64,000 bases of DNA, from positions 46,676,391-46,740,390 of the forward strand of contig JAQMRL010000007.1 of NCBI GenBank assembly GCA_035578175.1, read 5' to 3'. Numbering within the stretch: position 1 is the stretch's first letter; each line of letters opens with the position of its first letter. Source of the DNA: Catonia carolina (taxonomy: Eukaryota; Arthropoda; Insecta; Hemiptera; Achilidae). The notes beneath the pieces are model-generated. The model saw only the letters and a program-made list of their open reading frames with translations. It did no database searches and was not told the origin of the DNA. This document shows positions 10,677-23,085 of this stretch, one piece after another. Made by a program: the position numbers and the translations under genes.

Positions 10677-13608
10677 GATTTTTTTAAATTACGAATAACA
10701 TAAAATTTTTACAAACTGTTTTTCACGTGTTACTAAGTTTTGGAGTATCTGAGGATATCATAAAAATGTCGGTCTATGTGGATATACAAGATAATTAACT
10801 AGTAAAAATTTCAGCCTGGTAGGTTTATTGGTTTCTGAGAAAAGTGTACCTTAATGTTAAAAATCTAAACTTACAGGAAAACGTAAGAAACAAGAAGGCA
10901 CAAATCAAAAACAATATGTACAGAAACAAGTAAATTTCCCATCAACAGTTGTTTAGAAAGCTGAACCAACAGCTGAGAATATTAAAACCGTGATGCAGAT
11001 ATTTTAAAAACTAAAATTCTCTTTGCACTAAAACGAGCAGTATAAAATATTAAAAAAAGTTAGTTCTTCGTAACATGATAATTTTTCTGTCTAAACCTGA
11101 TAAAAACTTAATTTTTTCATTAAAAAAAATATATATTTTGGCGTAATTTTATGTTTTCTGGTAGATCTAGGCCTAAACTATTGAAAAACATAAAAAACCA
11201 AAAATCGAAATTTTGAGTTAACACCATCGTGCAATCTCCCCTTAAACTGGTAAGGTTATAACGTGAATACTTAACCCTTTATAGGGCAGTAATACGGGGG
11301 AAAATATGTATGTTGTAAAATATTAAATTTTGCTTTACAGGGGCTTGAATAATGTATTTCTAGTGCCAGACCAGTAAGATATTTCTTTTTAGATGTTAAG
11401 TATACTTACCAAGGAACGTTTATTTAAATGGGAATCACTTAAATTTTAATGGTAAGAATCCGTATAAAAACAACTTGTAGTACTATATAACAAAAATGTG
11501 TAGAATAACTTATCTTAACTTTATATTAGCATGAATGTTTATTTTCCCGTAAAAAACTTGAATTTTCTAAGCACTGTACAAAAGTAACAACAAAACAACA
11601 CGGTAGCGTATGCTGGTATGAATCCTTACCACATTCGTGAACTCACAAAGCAAATGGTCGCTCTAATTTTAATATGTTGATTGCTTAGATAACACCAAAA
11701 ATGCCTATAAGGTTGAACTGCATAGCTTATTCTTAAATAAAAATAAACTTATTTCCAGTGGTAAGTATACTTACCAAAGACGTATATAGAGTTAAAACGA
11801 CCGTTCCTCCAACGGGTTTCTTAAAGCTTTACAGTTCATTTACGTACTCGTCTAAAATTTTCAGATACGCAGTAAATTTTATAATTTGTAATGTAAATGT
11901 AATTATGTTTAAATAGGAAATATATTGAGTATCTTATACGATACTATAAAAAATACTTGTACTTGTTTTAAGTCATCGACATATATGTGGATGTAAGCTG
12001 TGCTGTGGAGGTTGTTGAACTGTACTTTCTTTAAGAAATAAAGTGACAGATTTTAATCTTCCAGTTTGAATCTAAGAATTTTTGTGTTAAAATCCAGTTC
12101 TCTGTTTATCACAGAGATGGCTATTATGTGCATGGGTACTCTTTTTTGGGGAAATAGGTTTAATAAATTCTGACAGGTTTTGCTAGAGGTATGGTTTACC
12201 TTAAACAAAATGTTTCAATAGGGGGGAGTTGAAAATCATGGAAATCAGCCTACCAGACTCAACGTAAAGCTGTTCTTAAGATCTATCGATGGAAAAATAC
12301 TAAATATACGCTTTCCAGGAATTAAAGGCATTTAAACTGGAAAGAACAATTGCTCGGAATTACAGGACTTTAAAGTAAAGAATACTGATTCTCTTTTACC
12401 ACACCTCACAGCAATATTTACAAATGGTTGTCATATAAATTGAATATGAACACGAAGACGTAACCCATTTTAAAACCAATACAACCAACGATACTCCATT
12501 AAATTTATTCATTATATACAATATATACAATAAATCTCCGTGTGTACAATATAACTAGTAAATTTAATTGTTTACTACAAAACAATGAAATTGCAGTTTT
12601 GATTTTGTTAAAAAGAAAACTGAACCATTAAGAAATATTCCACGAAACAAATTATGAAAGGTAGCTGACGTGTCAAAACTTTTGACAATAGGGGTCATAT
12701 AGGTTGTGAGGGGTGGGGTAAAAATGCAGAGTTGCTAGTCTGGAGACCGGTTTTGCGGACGGATTCTTACACAAAATACTATCATAAGAACAACGTAGTA
12801 GTGTGTTGTGACAGAATTTAGTTTACTTTTTTACATTATAATATTGGAAATATCTCTGTTATTTTCCTTTAAAATTAAAAATGTCACGTAACAAAATTTA
12901 TATGTTTTAAACGTTTCATAATTTTGGTTATATTACATTTTCTGATACATTAGCAAGCGGCAATCGACAAGCTTGTACGTAATTCGGGGGAGCATTTCGC
13001 CTAATAACGGATTAAAGTTACCGCGACGTAGCGATTTTCGTTATCTACCACCCCTGAATAAGACTGAATCGTTTAAAAATGGAGTCTTGCTGATGAACTA
13101 TAACTTTAGCGGCGTATATTGAAACAGTGTTTTGTTTACGTAGTCGGAATAATGAAATAATTGTTGTGGCTGTGACCTATTGCTCAGTAGGCGTGTGTGC
13201 GTTTGTTTATTTATTTACATTACAGTGACATTGATTCATTGAGTAGTAGAGTCGTAGTTAGTAACATAACAGTTAGTGTGATTAGATAGTTGCGTAGTAG
13301 TTTATTGCTTTTATGTTTGTCAAAAATGTGTGTAGGTACGGGTAAATATTTTAATAATGACTACTCAATTGAAATAACTTTTATAAATTTGTGTAAATAA
13401 ATTTCTTACAGTTTTTCATGGGAACGCCGAAAAATCCAAGTGAAGGGCTGATTTTGGAGTATGAGGAAGTAGAGGATTTTTTCGCTATTCTCAATGGAAA
13501 TGCAAAAATAAAATATGGGATTAAAAATAGTAGCGGTGCTGGGAGAGTAAATAAAAGGTACAAGTGACCTACAACAATTGGAATTAAATTTAAAACTGAA
13601 CAACCAAG
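10677..13608. other. gene-free stretch
   Basis: No coding signal. About 12967-13004 (GACAAGCTTGTACGTAATTC, then GCATTTCGCCTAA) is nearly identical to 42409-42443, which borders family B copy B4, so it belongs to another dispersed repeat. Confidence 0.5.
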
Positions 13609-13620
13609 AGTTTGGAAAAA

Positions 13621-13792
13621 GTTTGTTTATTAGTTTTACGTCTGACTGTTCTGCAATTTCTGCTAATGCAGACGGTGGATAATGGTGATAATGAAAATAA
13701 GTGATGAAAAATGCCAGAACTGACAGGGAATCGAACACGGGACCCCGGCGTAGAAGCCAGTTGCGCTAACCACTACGCCAACGGGCCGGCCT
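13621..13792 (-). repeat. tRNA-derived SINE-1, complete copy
   Basis: A 172-bp element flanked by a 12-bp duplication AGTTTGGAAAAA at 13609-13620 and 13793-13804. On the minus strand the head has box A (TGGCGTAGTGGTTAGCGC) and box B (GTTCGATTCCC). It is followed by a body with CGTCTGCATTAGCAG and a tail ending near CAGACGTAAAACTAATAAAC. The near-intact promoter boxes and duplication mark it as a fairly recent insertion. Confidence 0.9.
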
Positions 13793-14063
13793 AGTTTGGA
13801 AAAATTTTTTAGAGGTACACTATAATATTTCTTAGATCTTATTAATCATTTATCTGAGACCATCACAAAGATTGATACGAGAACGGTGACATTAAATCAT
13901 TTGGCTTCCGGAATGTACAAAAACAGTATCCTACAAGATTCCATTAAGTTACTGATGGAATCTTTCAAGAAGTCTGTCATGAAAAGGAATCGTCGTATGC
14001 TGGAATTCTGCCGATTGCTAAAAAAAAATTATTCAAATCAAAAACCTATATATATTTTTTTTT

Positions 14064-14169
14064 GTCTAACGTCTGACTGTTCTGCAATTACTGCTAATGC
14101 AGATGGTAAAGGATGAAACGATTTTTTTGTAACGTATGAAAATATGCCGTGCCTGAATGGGATTCGAAC
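14064..14169 (-). repeat. SINE-1 copy, 5' truncated
   Basis: Carries the tail and body (GTCTGACTGTTCTGCAATTA, CTGCTAATGCAGA) and ends inside box B (GGGATTCGAAC, + strand). The box A part of the head is missing. Confidence 0.8.
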
Positions 14170-14641
14170 TATAAGAAAATTCATCCTATAACCTATACTA
14201 CTGGAAGGAAACAAGAAGGATGTTAGCAAGAGGAGCAGAACAACAAATTTAGAAAATATTCCCAGGCAACAAAATAAAAAAGTGAAGATAAAAAATGAAA
14301 AAGGCGGTTGAGTAGCACTGGTGCTTGGTTCGGTGAAATATTGAAAGAAGATGCTGGGCTATAATTTAAAATTAAGTCAGGTAATTTTAATGTTAACGAG
14401 CCTAATTTAATGTTAACTATAAGTTACTAAGGTTGATAATTTTTTATGCAAATGCGGAAAAGGTATATTTTTACTGTAATGTAGCATCAAACACCAGCAT
14501 AACCCGGGTTGAGACCTTATACTGTGTTTAGAGAATTAGTAAATAATCTTTTTGTAGAACATAATAAAGTTATAATCCATAAGTTATAGTTATCATAAGT
14601 TGTTCATACCGAAACTATGAAGAGTATTCATTGATGAAGTA

Positions 14642-14644
<3 letters not shown>

Positions 14645-14691
<47 letters not shown>
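14645..14691. repeat. (TA)n microsatellite
   Basis: About 23 uninterrupted TA units. Confidence 0.95.
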
Positions 14692-14694
<3 letters not shown>

Positions 14695-17600
14695 TGCGTG
14701 CTATGTAGGTTTTATATCTGCGTTGTCGGTCGGGTACTTCGGAGATAATTTTTTTTGGGAGATACCTTACATTGAAAGGAGAGAACTTAAATCAACATGG
14801 CATCATATTTCTGTTCATGGGATCGAATATTTGTTTTTCCTACCACAATGAGATGTTCGATAATGTGTGTCATGCTCTTGATAAATACTACGACATAATT
14901 TACACGAAAAACAGTAAAGTCGACAATGATTAAGCTTTTAAACGGTGAGTGGTTTCAATTGCAAGACGATACTGTTAACATTTACTTATGATGAGAAGAG
15001 AATGATGATCGAACATTTAGAGGTACTACATTTTCATCATGCCCTCAGCAACAATGATGCCTGACCATCATGTCGATTGAACACTGCCAAATTCTGTCCG
15101 CTCTTTGGTTTTGAAATGATAAAAATTAAAACGCATCTTTAGTTTCATTTGACTCGTAGTCGTAGCTTTTACCTCGATACAATTTTTTGACGTCAGAAAA
15201 CAAGAAAAGGACAATCAGGTTAGAAAGTTCTAGATCATTTATGAAAATTAAAAAGAACAATGATTGGTTCAGGACCAGTCATCCTGAAAGACTTCCTTTT
15301 TAATTTTAAGAGACTGATATCCATATTTTGTTTGAGCTCTTTCATGAGATGATGACATTATTTCAATGACGTTAACTGTCGCTAGTTTGGGTACTGGATA
15401 TGATCAGCTAGTAGCTGCACGTATAATAACGTATAACTAGGTTTTTGTCAGTAGGTGTTGCACAGATCACAAAACAATAATACTCTAATTATGATTGTTT
15501 TTTTTAACTTTAATAAATTTTATCAGAGTGTCGATGAATTGCATTCTCATTGATTACATTGCACGGCAACCGATGATGGTAGAGCAGACTTATAACAGTG
15601 TTCTCCATCCTTCAGATAAATTAGTCTATCCAAATGTCAAACATTACACAGTCAAATATTACAGACCAAAACTGGTGAAGAGAAAATTATATTATCCCCA
15701 CATGGGAATGGCAATTTGTAAGAGAACTAAATATTCCCCACGATAAAATTCTCCAAATTTGCTGTGTGATAAGTTCCTCCACGAGGGTATGCCAAATTAG
15801 TTGTAGAACTATATTATCTCACACAAGAATTAAAATATTTGTAGTGTGATCATTGCCACTACTGTCTTTTGCATCTGATAGAAAGTTAGCAACAGTTAAT
15901 TTATTACTGTTAACATGTCCACTGACACCTATTTTCAGTTTAACCATACTAACATTTCTTGGTAACAAATAATAATAATTGGCTTATAGTCTGGAAAATT
16001 ACTTCAATATTGTAAATGACAATAAAATACATAAATAAAACAACACAACGTAAAAATATTTAAGACTCACTTGTATAACAACACATTGACATTTCCATCA
16101 ATGTTTTGTTTATCCGTCATGAAATTTATTCATTATTTTTTACATATCTATCATTGAAAACCTATCAGTTAATCCTTCTTATTATAAAGTTAAATATTTT
16201 TATGTCTCTTTGTAAAATAACACTGAACGGATGAATGGATGAATGAGGGACCACCCGTTTATTTCGCCATCTTGTCCCTCACAAAATTCATAATTATTCT
16301 TCTTATAGTTTCCTAGCAACCATATAAATAACTCTCTTTTCAATATTTTTTTTATAATATAAATTAAATAGTTTTAAAAATGTTTACCTTCCAATCAGCT
16401 GGAGTTTGTTTATACTTTCAACTATAGCAAACATAAACAGACTTTACTGTAGCTGGTTTGCTCGTTACACTGGGATTCACCTTACAGCAGTTAAACTTTC
16501 TATATCGACTCTAAAAGAAAGGAGCTCATACATCAGCTCACTTAGCAATTGGAGCATCTAGATTATACACGTTCTTACAATCTGGAAATTGGCACAAGTC
16601 ACTATGCCAAAAATCCGAGCAAGCCAACGAAACACACCAAATCGAACAGGCTGATATCCTAGTTAATCTCGGAGCTTTTCAATAAAATCCTCTTAAAAGG
16701 TGTAGTATTGACCTATGTGTACACCATTGGATAAGTACACTACCAATCACCTTCCTGGATGTAGCTAAAATACTTTCGATAAGGTTTCTTAATGTAGTCA
16801 AGCTAAAAAATGTGTTGCTAGATGAGCGTAATACCCAACAATAGTGACAACAGAGATCTTGACATCCCATTATCGACAGCTAGAAAAGGTTCGTTGCGCA
16901 GCATCAACCATGAACCAATGACTAATATTGACTGCTCGATAACGAGCAAGAAACGGCAAGTCAGAAGAGGAAAAAATCCTAGCTGCTGGTGTATTTATAG
17001 TGTGTTTGACTGATTATACCCCAACGAACTAAAGACTGCAGATGAGATCTAACCAATAACAGCCAAGGTCGGGTGTGAGGTTGCCCCTTCGCTAAGTCAC
17101 ACTCTGTTCCACCGAACTCTAGCTGACTTTTTGTTAGGCTCTCATCCACAGCGGGACCACAAAGTGACAACGTAGGATACGATAAACGAAAGTCAATTGG
17201 CTCTGTGCTGAGATCTAGGTCACTATGCTCCGTCTTAATCTGCAGTCTCTAGTTCGTTAAGCTATAGATGTGTTTTGGTAGGCTTACGTTTAAATAATTT
17301 TAATTGAATCGCTCAGTCAGCTCACAGTCGCAATTCATCACGCCATTTCCTTAGTATCACTTAAAAATTACCATCGACTCCGCATCACAGATGCCAACAA
17401 CACAAAATATTAAAAAATACATCACTTACATGTTTCGTAAATTTTGAGGTCTCTTCTTCAGACGTTGAAGGTAGACTGCATTGTTTCTGTTGTAAGCTGA
17501 GATGGTTGCTGCAAATAAGCGGGAGGTTTACTGTGGGAAATATATTTTGTAAGAGGGAATGTGGGCAATTTGAGGTTTATAATTTTACATTTTAGGAATA

Positions 17601-17729
17601 ATAGAATTCCTCTATTCTAGTGTGTTATTGTTGCCTGTTTAGAACTGGGCTGGAGGTGGAACCCACGGTCTTAATGTAGGTAGTTTCTCATGTTCTAACC
17701 TGGATGGAGAGACTATAACCTGTAAGGGT
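14692..17729. other. gene-free stretch
   Basis: No recognised coding or element ends. Weak hints only: 16186-16250 faintly recalls the Helitron 5' region (TTATTATAAAG followed by CACTGAACGGATGAAT), and the open frames at 15495-15746, 16822-17013 and 16979-17170 have no known match. Confidence 0.4.
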
Positions 17730-18600
17730 TTGTACAATTTTTATTTTAAATACGTCATTAAATTTAATGACTTTCTTCTGATGATCTCTTGCTGTTATTT
17801 ATGGTCTTTTTGTTCTCTTGGAACCCCTCGAATTCTTTCACATTTTTTTTACAATAATTTTTGTCCTCTATCCTATCTAACATCTTCATATCTTTTTAAA
17901 TTTCCATGGACCATCTACAATGTTTTCTAACTATTGTATCTACCAAATAATTTTTCTGGTCCATTCTAGTTATTTGCATAAAAATAAATTTTTCATTTTA
18001 CCATATTGATGTAGTCTCATGTATCTTTTTTTAACATCTCGACCCAATTCTCCATTTTGATTTTTCTTCATACATATTTTTCCCAAACATGATTCATCAT
18101 GTTCACTAGCATCTTACTACCTGATCTTCAAATTTTAACAACTCAGCTGTAATCATGTCTTTTCCTGGAGAATTTGCTGTTACCTTTCTTTTCTGATTCA
18201 TCTCTGTTAAAATTAAATTTATAATCAAGTCTTGGACAGTTATAGAACGTTTCAAAATATTCTGCAAGGATCTCACAATTTTATTCTTTTCATTATCTGA
18301 TCCTAATTTGTTATTTTCATCTTGGAAACAATGACTCGGTAAATTGTGAACATGCAGGTTTTCTTTCAGTGTTTCATACCAATTTCGGGTATTGTGTTGT
18401 TTAGAATCTCCGAAATATCTTTTAAAATATCAACTTGGTCTAAAATAACTCCTTAAAATATCTTGTTTATTTAATCTCTTCTTGTTCTTCTTAAACCATT
18501 AACGGTCCATTTTCTGATTTATAAAACTCTGTTCCAATTTCCTTCTTCTGGTATTATTTTTCGTGTTACTCCGTCATATGTTGCATATTTTCTTCACGGT
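17730..18600 (-). pseudogene. decayed LINE fragment (RT to C-terminus), same family as 54190-57040
   Basis: Minus-strand sequence matches the plus-strand LINE at 54190-57040 in several blocks. Examples are GATCCTTGCAGAATATTTTGA (around 18262 here, 55282 there), the TCTCCAGGAAAA block (SPGK before the RT core) and GGTCGAGATGTTAAAAA. The translation is full of stops and frameshifts. It is a dead non-LTR retrotransposon fragment. Confidence 0.65.
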
Positions 18601-20197
18601 AGCGTACGTTGCATGTAATAAGGTATTGCATAATGATATGATTTATTTATTGAGAGAAAAAAGTGGAAAGGGCTATGGAGCTGCTGTAATGGGTACGGCA
18701 GTCAGAAAACCTATATCATAAAGCATAAGTTTGCGTGCCCTGTCAGGCTATTCTAATTTGACATTGGTTATATATTTTTGTGATCGTGCAAAAATGGGAA
18801 CACCTATCGAATTGAGGTTTTCTTGCCAAATGCCACCACACCTAAAATCGTCATACGACGGTTTTTCCAAGTGCCAGTGAAATCAGTAGATTCTTCATGA
18901 TCAACAGGATTTCAAACCTTTCGTAAGTCCGTATTGACTGCTTTCGTCCGGTGTTATTCGAGTTCATACAGATGAACTCTACTGGATTTTTGGGTGCGAA
19001 AATAATTATTTTTTATTCCCATACAATCTTTTTATAAGCAGATGTAGAAAAGGTCATCTTATCCAGAGGAATGATGGTCAATTATAATATATGATTTCGG
19101 TAAAAACGAAAACAGCTGTTTATTAATCATCGTGTGGTATAAGCATTTGCATATGTGGATCGGTTGTCTCCTGTGTAAGTAGTGGATACACCGGGCAAAA
19201 CATTCAGTTTACTCAGTAAAACGTTCTTGATTTCCTGTTATTTTAACAAAAAAAGAAAATTTATGTGGAAAGGAATGAAATAAAAAAAACATGTCAACTG
19301 ATTGTTGCAATTTATTTGGATGCTTGTAGTAGAAATCGTTACAAAAACTTATGATAAATCAGTTGTACATTAGTTGCCATAAATAAACCAAACCGAAACA
19401 AATAGATGACATTTTTAGAGATTAGATACAAAATATAAAATTAGTCGATTTTAATTTACTCGTAACAATAACAAATAACAATAATAAATATAATTTCTTT
19501 TGGAAAAATTTCCTATTTATAAATATAGTCTATAAATAAAATTAATATTAATTTAAAAAACTGTTAAAAAGACTAAACGATTATAGGCCTTAAAAGGCTA
19601 CTAAAAATAAAATATAAATTAAATTAAATTAAATCAGAAGGTTATCGATTAAAATATTAGTGGAAAAATGTGAGTAAAACGATTTTTAAAATAGAAAATT
19701 ATTAAGAATAAAAAATAAAAATTAAGTCACCGATCTTCTCGACAACTGTTAATCACTTAAACGACTTGACTGCGTTTTTGAAGACGTTTCAGCCGTGTAA
19801 GCTGTGATCAGTCGGCCATTAACAGCCTCCCAATTACATCTAATAAATATAGGCACAATATTTTACTTTATTTTTATCGACATTTGTTTCTCGACACACC
19901 CATCCACCCATAAAATGTACAAATTCACACGATCAAATTAATAGACCTATAAAAACAATTCTACTTTATTTTTCTAAATAAATGAGCAAACATTATCGTA
20001 CAAATTTATCTCGCTTTCATCCTTTTAACAATATAACATACTTAACGTACTCGGCAATAAATTTAACCCAAAATAAAACAACTAACTAAATTTAAAACGA
20101 AAAACAACAAAATGTTTCTCGTTTAAGTAAAATATAGAACGCAACAACTTTACTAAAATACTTTACATAAAGTTTAACAACAAACAAACAAACAACA

Positions 20198-20201
<4 letters not shown>
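18601..20201. other. gene-free stretch
   Basis: AT-rich and very low in coding potential, especially 19300-20200. No element ends were recognised. Confidence 0.45.
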
Positions 20202-20278
<77 letters not shown>

Positions 20279-20279
20279 G
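20202..20279. repeat. (AAT)n microsatellite
   Basis: About 26 uninterrupted AAT/TAA units. The poly-Leu frame starting at 20280 comes from the adjoining TTATTG-type repeats. Confidence 0.95.
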
Positions 20280-20759
20280 ATGTTGTTATTGTTATTATTA
20301 TTACTACTATTAGGCCTATTATTCATGATAATTAGTGACAAGTACTTACACATAAAACCTTTTCACGAGAATTGGAATATTGTAAAGATATATAAAAGAA
20401 AACACTTGATATGTTTACACTTGATGTGCGTACGAAGTGAAAATAGCCGTTTATTCCGACTAGAAACGGATTAAGCGTTTATGTTGAGCTTACTCCAGTC
20501 TTCCACTTAGATTTAAACCGAACAAATACGTATGATACATAAATATTTTTGTCAGTTTGAAAAAAATTTCCGTTTTAATTAATGACGGTGTAACTGGATC
20601 ACAGCAAGTAATAATTTGTGTACAGTCATCTGGCTGGACAAAAAGTGTTCCGTTTAGATTTTGTCTGGATGCACTTTTTGTCAGTTACATATTTACTTTT
20701 AATGGATTATAATTATTTAAGTTACTAGTAAGCATCATAGCAGCAGAATCCATATTAAT

Positions 20760-21930
20760 GTTTTGTTTTTAATGTATATATAAAAAAAGTCATTTACCTT
20801 ATACTTCTTTTTATACTTTTCCCCTTACAAGCACTTTCGCGGTGCGCACCCCTTCTTCAGGTAATAATAGCTTCTAGAAATTGTTTACGAAGAATACATC
20901 TTCCTTTGTCAATGGTTTGAATCAAACAGTTAGATTCAAACTGTTTGATTCGAACCATTGACAAAAATTCTGAAGATGCAATCTTCAGAAACAATTTCTA
21001 TACTATATCCAACAGTCACTTGACTGTGGGAAAGATAGGCGATTCCAATTTAACATTGGTTGTATAGAGCAATACGCTCTCCGCTACTATCTGTCCTACA
21101 ACATAATATGTAGTATTTAATTAATTAATAACTTATAAGTTTCAATTGTAATTGTAATTTAAACTAAACACTTTCCTTTGTTTACTTGTTCAATTTTATT
21201 AATAATAACAATAAACACGTATTATTAAAGAAATGCAGCACTGAACCAATGAATACTTACAAACAATATTATTAAATTATTACATACGCAACAACATTAC
21301 TTCACACGACAAATGGTATCGCAACAATAAATAATTGGAAGCCAACGTGGATGTGAAAAAGAGTAAACAGGTACATATCCATATACAGTACATAATACTG
21401 TAGTATTTGTAATGTTTATAAATGAATGACAGCCTATAGGCTTATGACGATGAAATGGATAAATATAGATTTTGAAAGAATACAAAAAATTAAGTTTAAT
21501 TTAATTTTATCTTTCCATAAGATTTTATGGTTTTACAAACAAAATGATGTACATTACACTATGAATACATACAATTGTATGTACATTTGTAATTACAAAT
21601 GTAATAACAATTCTGTCACATAATATATATTTCAGATAATAACGTAAACATTTTTAATCGTAAACGTAATTTGTTTCAATATGATAAGTATAATATAGCC
21701 TACAATAAAGTAAACTTATATTTTCATAGCATGAGTCAATGTTTTTAACACAGTACGTAACAGCGCTCCGGCTACATATGCAATGGTATCTTCCGACTGT
21801 TCGAAAAAGTATAGAAGCTATTATTATAACCTGAAGAAGCGGTGCGCACCGCGAAAATGCTTGTAACGAAAAAATATAAGAAAGAGTATAAGGTACATGA
21901 ATGTTTTTAAGCATACATAAAAAACAAAAC
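20760..21930. mobile_element. MITE or foldback element with inverted repeats of about 120 bp
   Basis: The left end (20760-20880) and right end (21815-21930) are inverted copies over about 120 bp. Both contain GTTTTGTTTTTAATGTAT-like, ACCTTATACT, TTACAAGCA, TTTCGCGGTGCGCACC and CTTCTTCAGG. The inside has a second, nearly perfect hairpin (20873-21001) and otherwise AT-rich non-coding DNA. No transposase or clear target duplication was found, so the superfamily is open. Confidence 0.8.
20873..21001. repeat. long internal hairpin
   Basis: The arms TAGAAATTGTTT and AAACAATTTCTA enclose a longer inverted pair: TTTGTCAATGGTTTGAATCA (about 20915) against its complement ending at about 20968. The loop is only about 11 bases. 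It lies just inside the left inverted repeat of the 20760-21930 element. Confidence 0.85.
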
Positions 21931-22382
21931 GATGTTTTAATGGATATTTGTATATTAATGTTTTAATGGACTGTGACGAGTACTTTTTATGAGCGGTCTC
22001 TTCGGAAACGGGTGCCCATCTTTACCGATTTTCCAGTCACCTTCATTAGATACTGATTTACGATTTCAGCACAAATAAAACGATTAAATTCCGATACCGA
22101 AGCCTCTGGCACACATAAAATTCAAATTAAACCCAATCAACTTTTCTCTACAAACCGAACGCCAATTCAGAAAATAGACGTCCAGAAGAAAAGTATAAAA
22201 TAATAGGTCTATATGTATTAAAAAATTATAACGGACAAACACTAAACAGTTCGATATGCCTTTTTGGATTTTACTTTTGCATCTGTAGCCAGAAAGGATT
22301 TCCAGCTGTATCCGACAAGATCAAGAGACTGATATGAATGCAGGCTTCTGTAACTAACATGATCAACAGCCTGCTATAAATG

Positions 22383-23085
22383 CAGTGATTCTCAACCTTT
22401 TTTGCTCCGCGACCCCCAAATAGTAAAAATTAAAAAAAATTAATATTTTGCGACCCCCCCCCCCCAATAATAATTGTAAGCCTTACTATTAATAATTGAA
22501 TTTTGACTAATTATAAATGTAAAATGTTTTTTTTAATATTATATAATCAAACTGCACTAATTTTATGTCTTTAAAGAAAATACAGACAGTAAAAAATATG
22601 GAATACAACTATTGCTTTTATTTTATATTGCTACGTTTATACTTTTATAGTAGCGACGTGTATGAACGTGTACGTTTTGGCTTGCTCGACGACATGAATG
22701 TGGGAATTTAGTCACAAAAGCATTGAAAATATTAATACCTTTTTCAACGTCTTATCTCTGTGAAAAGGGGTTTTCCTCTATGGTTGCTCTAAAAACTAAA
22801 TAAAGGAATCGTATGTTATCACTCGAGAACAATATACTTTTATATGTTTCTAACGAAGATCCACGTATGAAGTAAATTTTAAATGAAAACAAATGCAACC
22901 ATCACATTAATAATTAATTAATGATTAATTTCTTTTCTTTACAAGTAAGTGTACTCATTTATTGCATGTAAAAGTTTTATAAGTTTATAATAAATTATTT
23001 TTTCTCATAAAATGATTAAATGATTTCATGATTGTTTCGCGACCCCCCTATAATATCACCACGACCCCCAGGTTGAGAATCACTG
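22383..23085 (+). mobile_element. hAT-superfamily element remnant, 703 bp
   Basis: Starts CAGTGATTCTCAACCT and ends with the inverse AGGTTGAGAATCACTG, a typical hAT terminal repeat. Subterminal CGCGACCCCC motifs occur at both ends. The flanking 8 bp (TATAAATG on the left, CTGTAGAC on the right) do not match cleanly. Shifting by one base gives CTATAAAT against CTGTAGAC with three transitions, so the duplication is probably mutated. Most of the transposase is deleted. Confidence 0.85.
22741..22875 (+). pseudogene. hAT transposase C-terminal dimerisation segment
   Basis: 45 codons read FSTSYLCEKGFSSMVALKTK, stop, RNRMLSLENNILLYVSNEDP, then RMK and a stop. The order YLCE-x-x-FS, K-x-x-RN and LE matches the C-terminal dimerisation domain of hAT transposases of the type domesticated as ZBED/FAM200 genes. 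An in-frame TAA and the missing catalytic part show it is dead. Confidence 0.8.

Noticed and set aside
16186..16420. A second Helitron
   Set aside because: Resemblance to the 5' region at 4853 is weak, and neither the TC start nor the CTAG end with hairpin was found.
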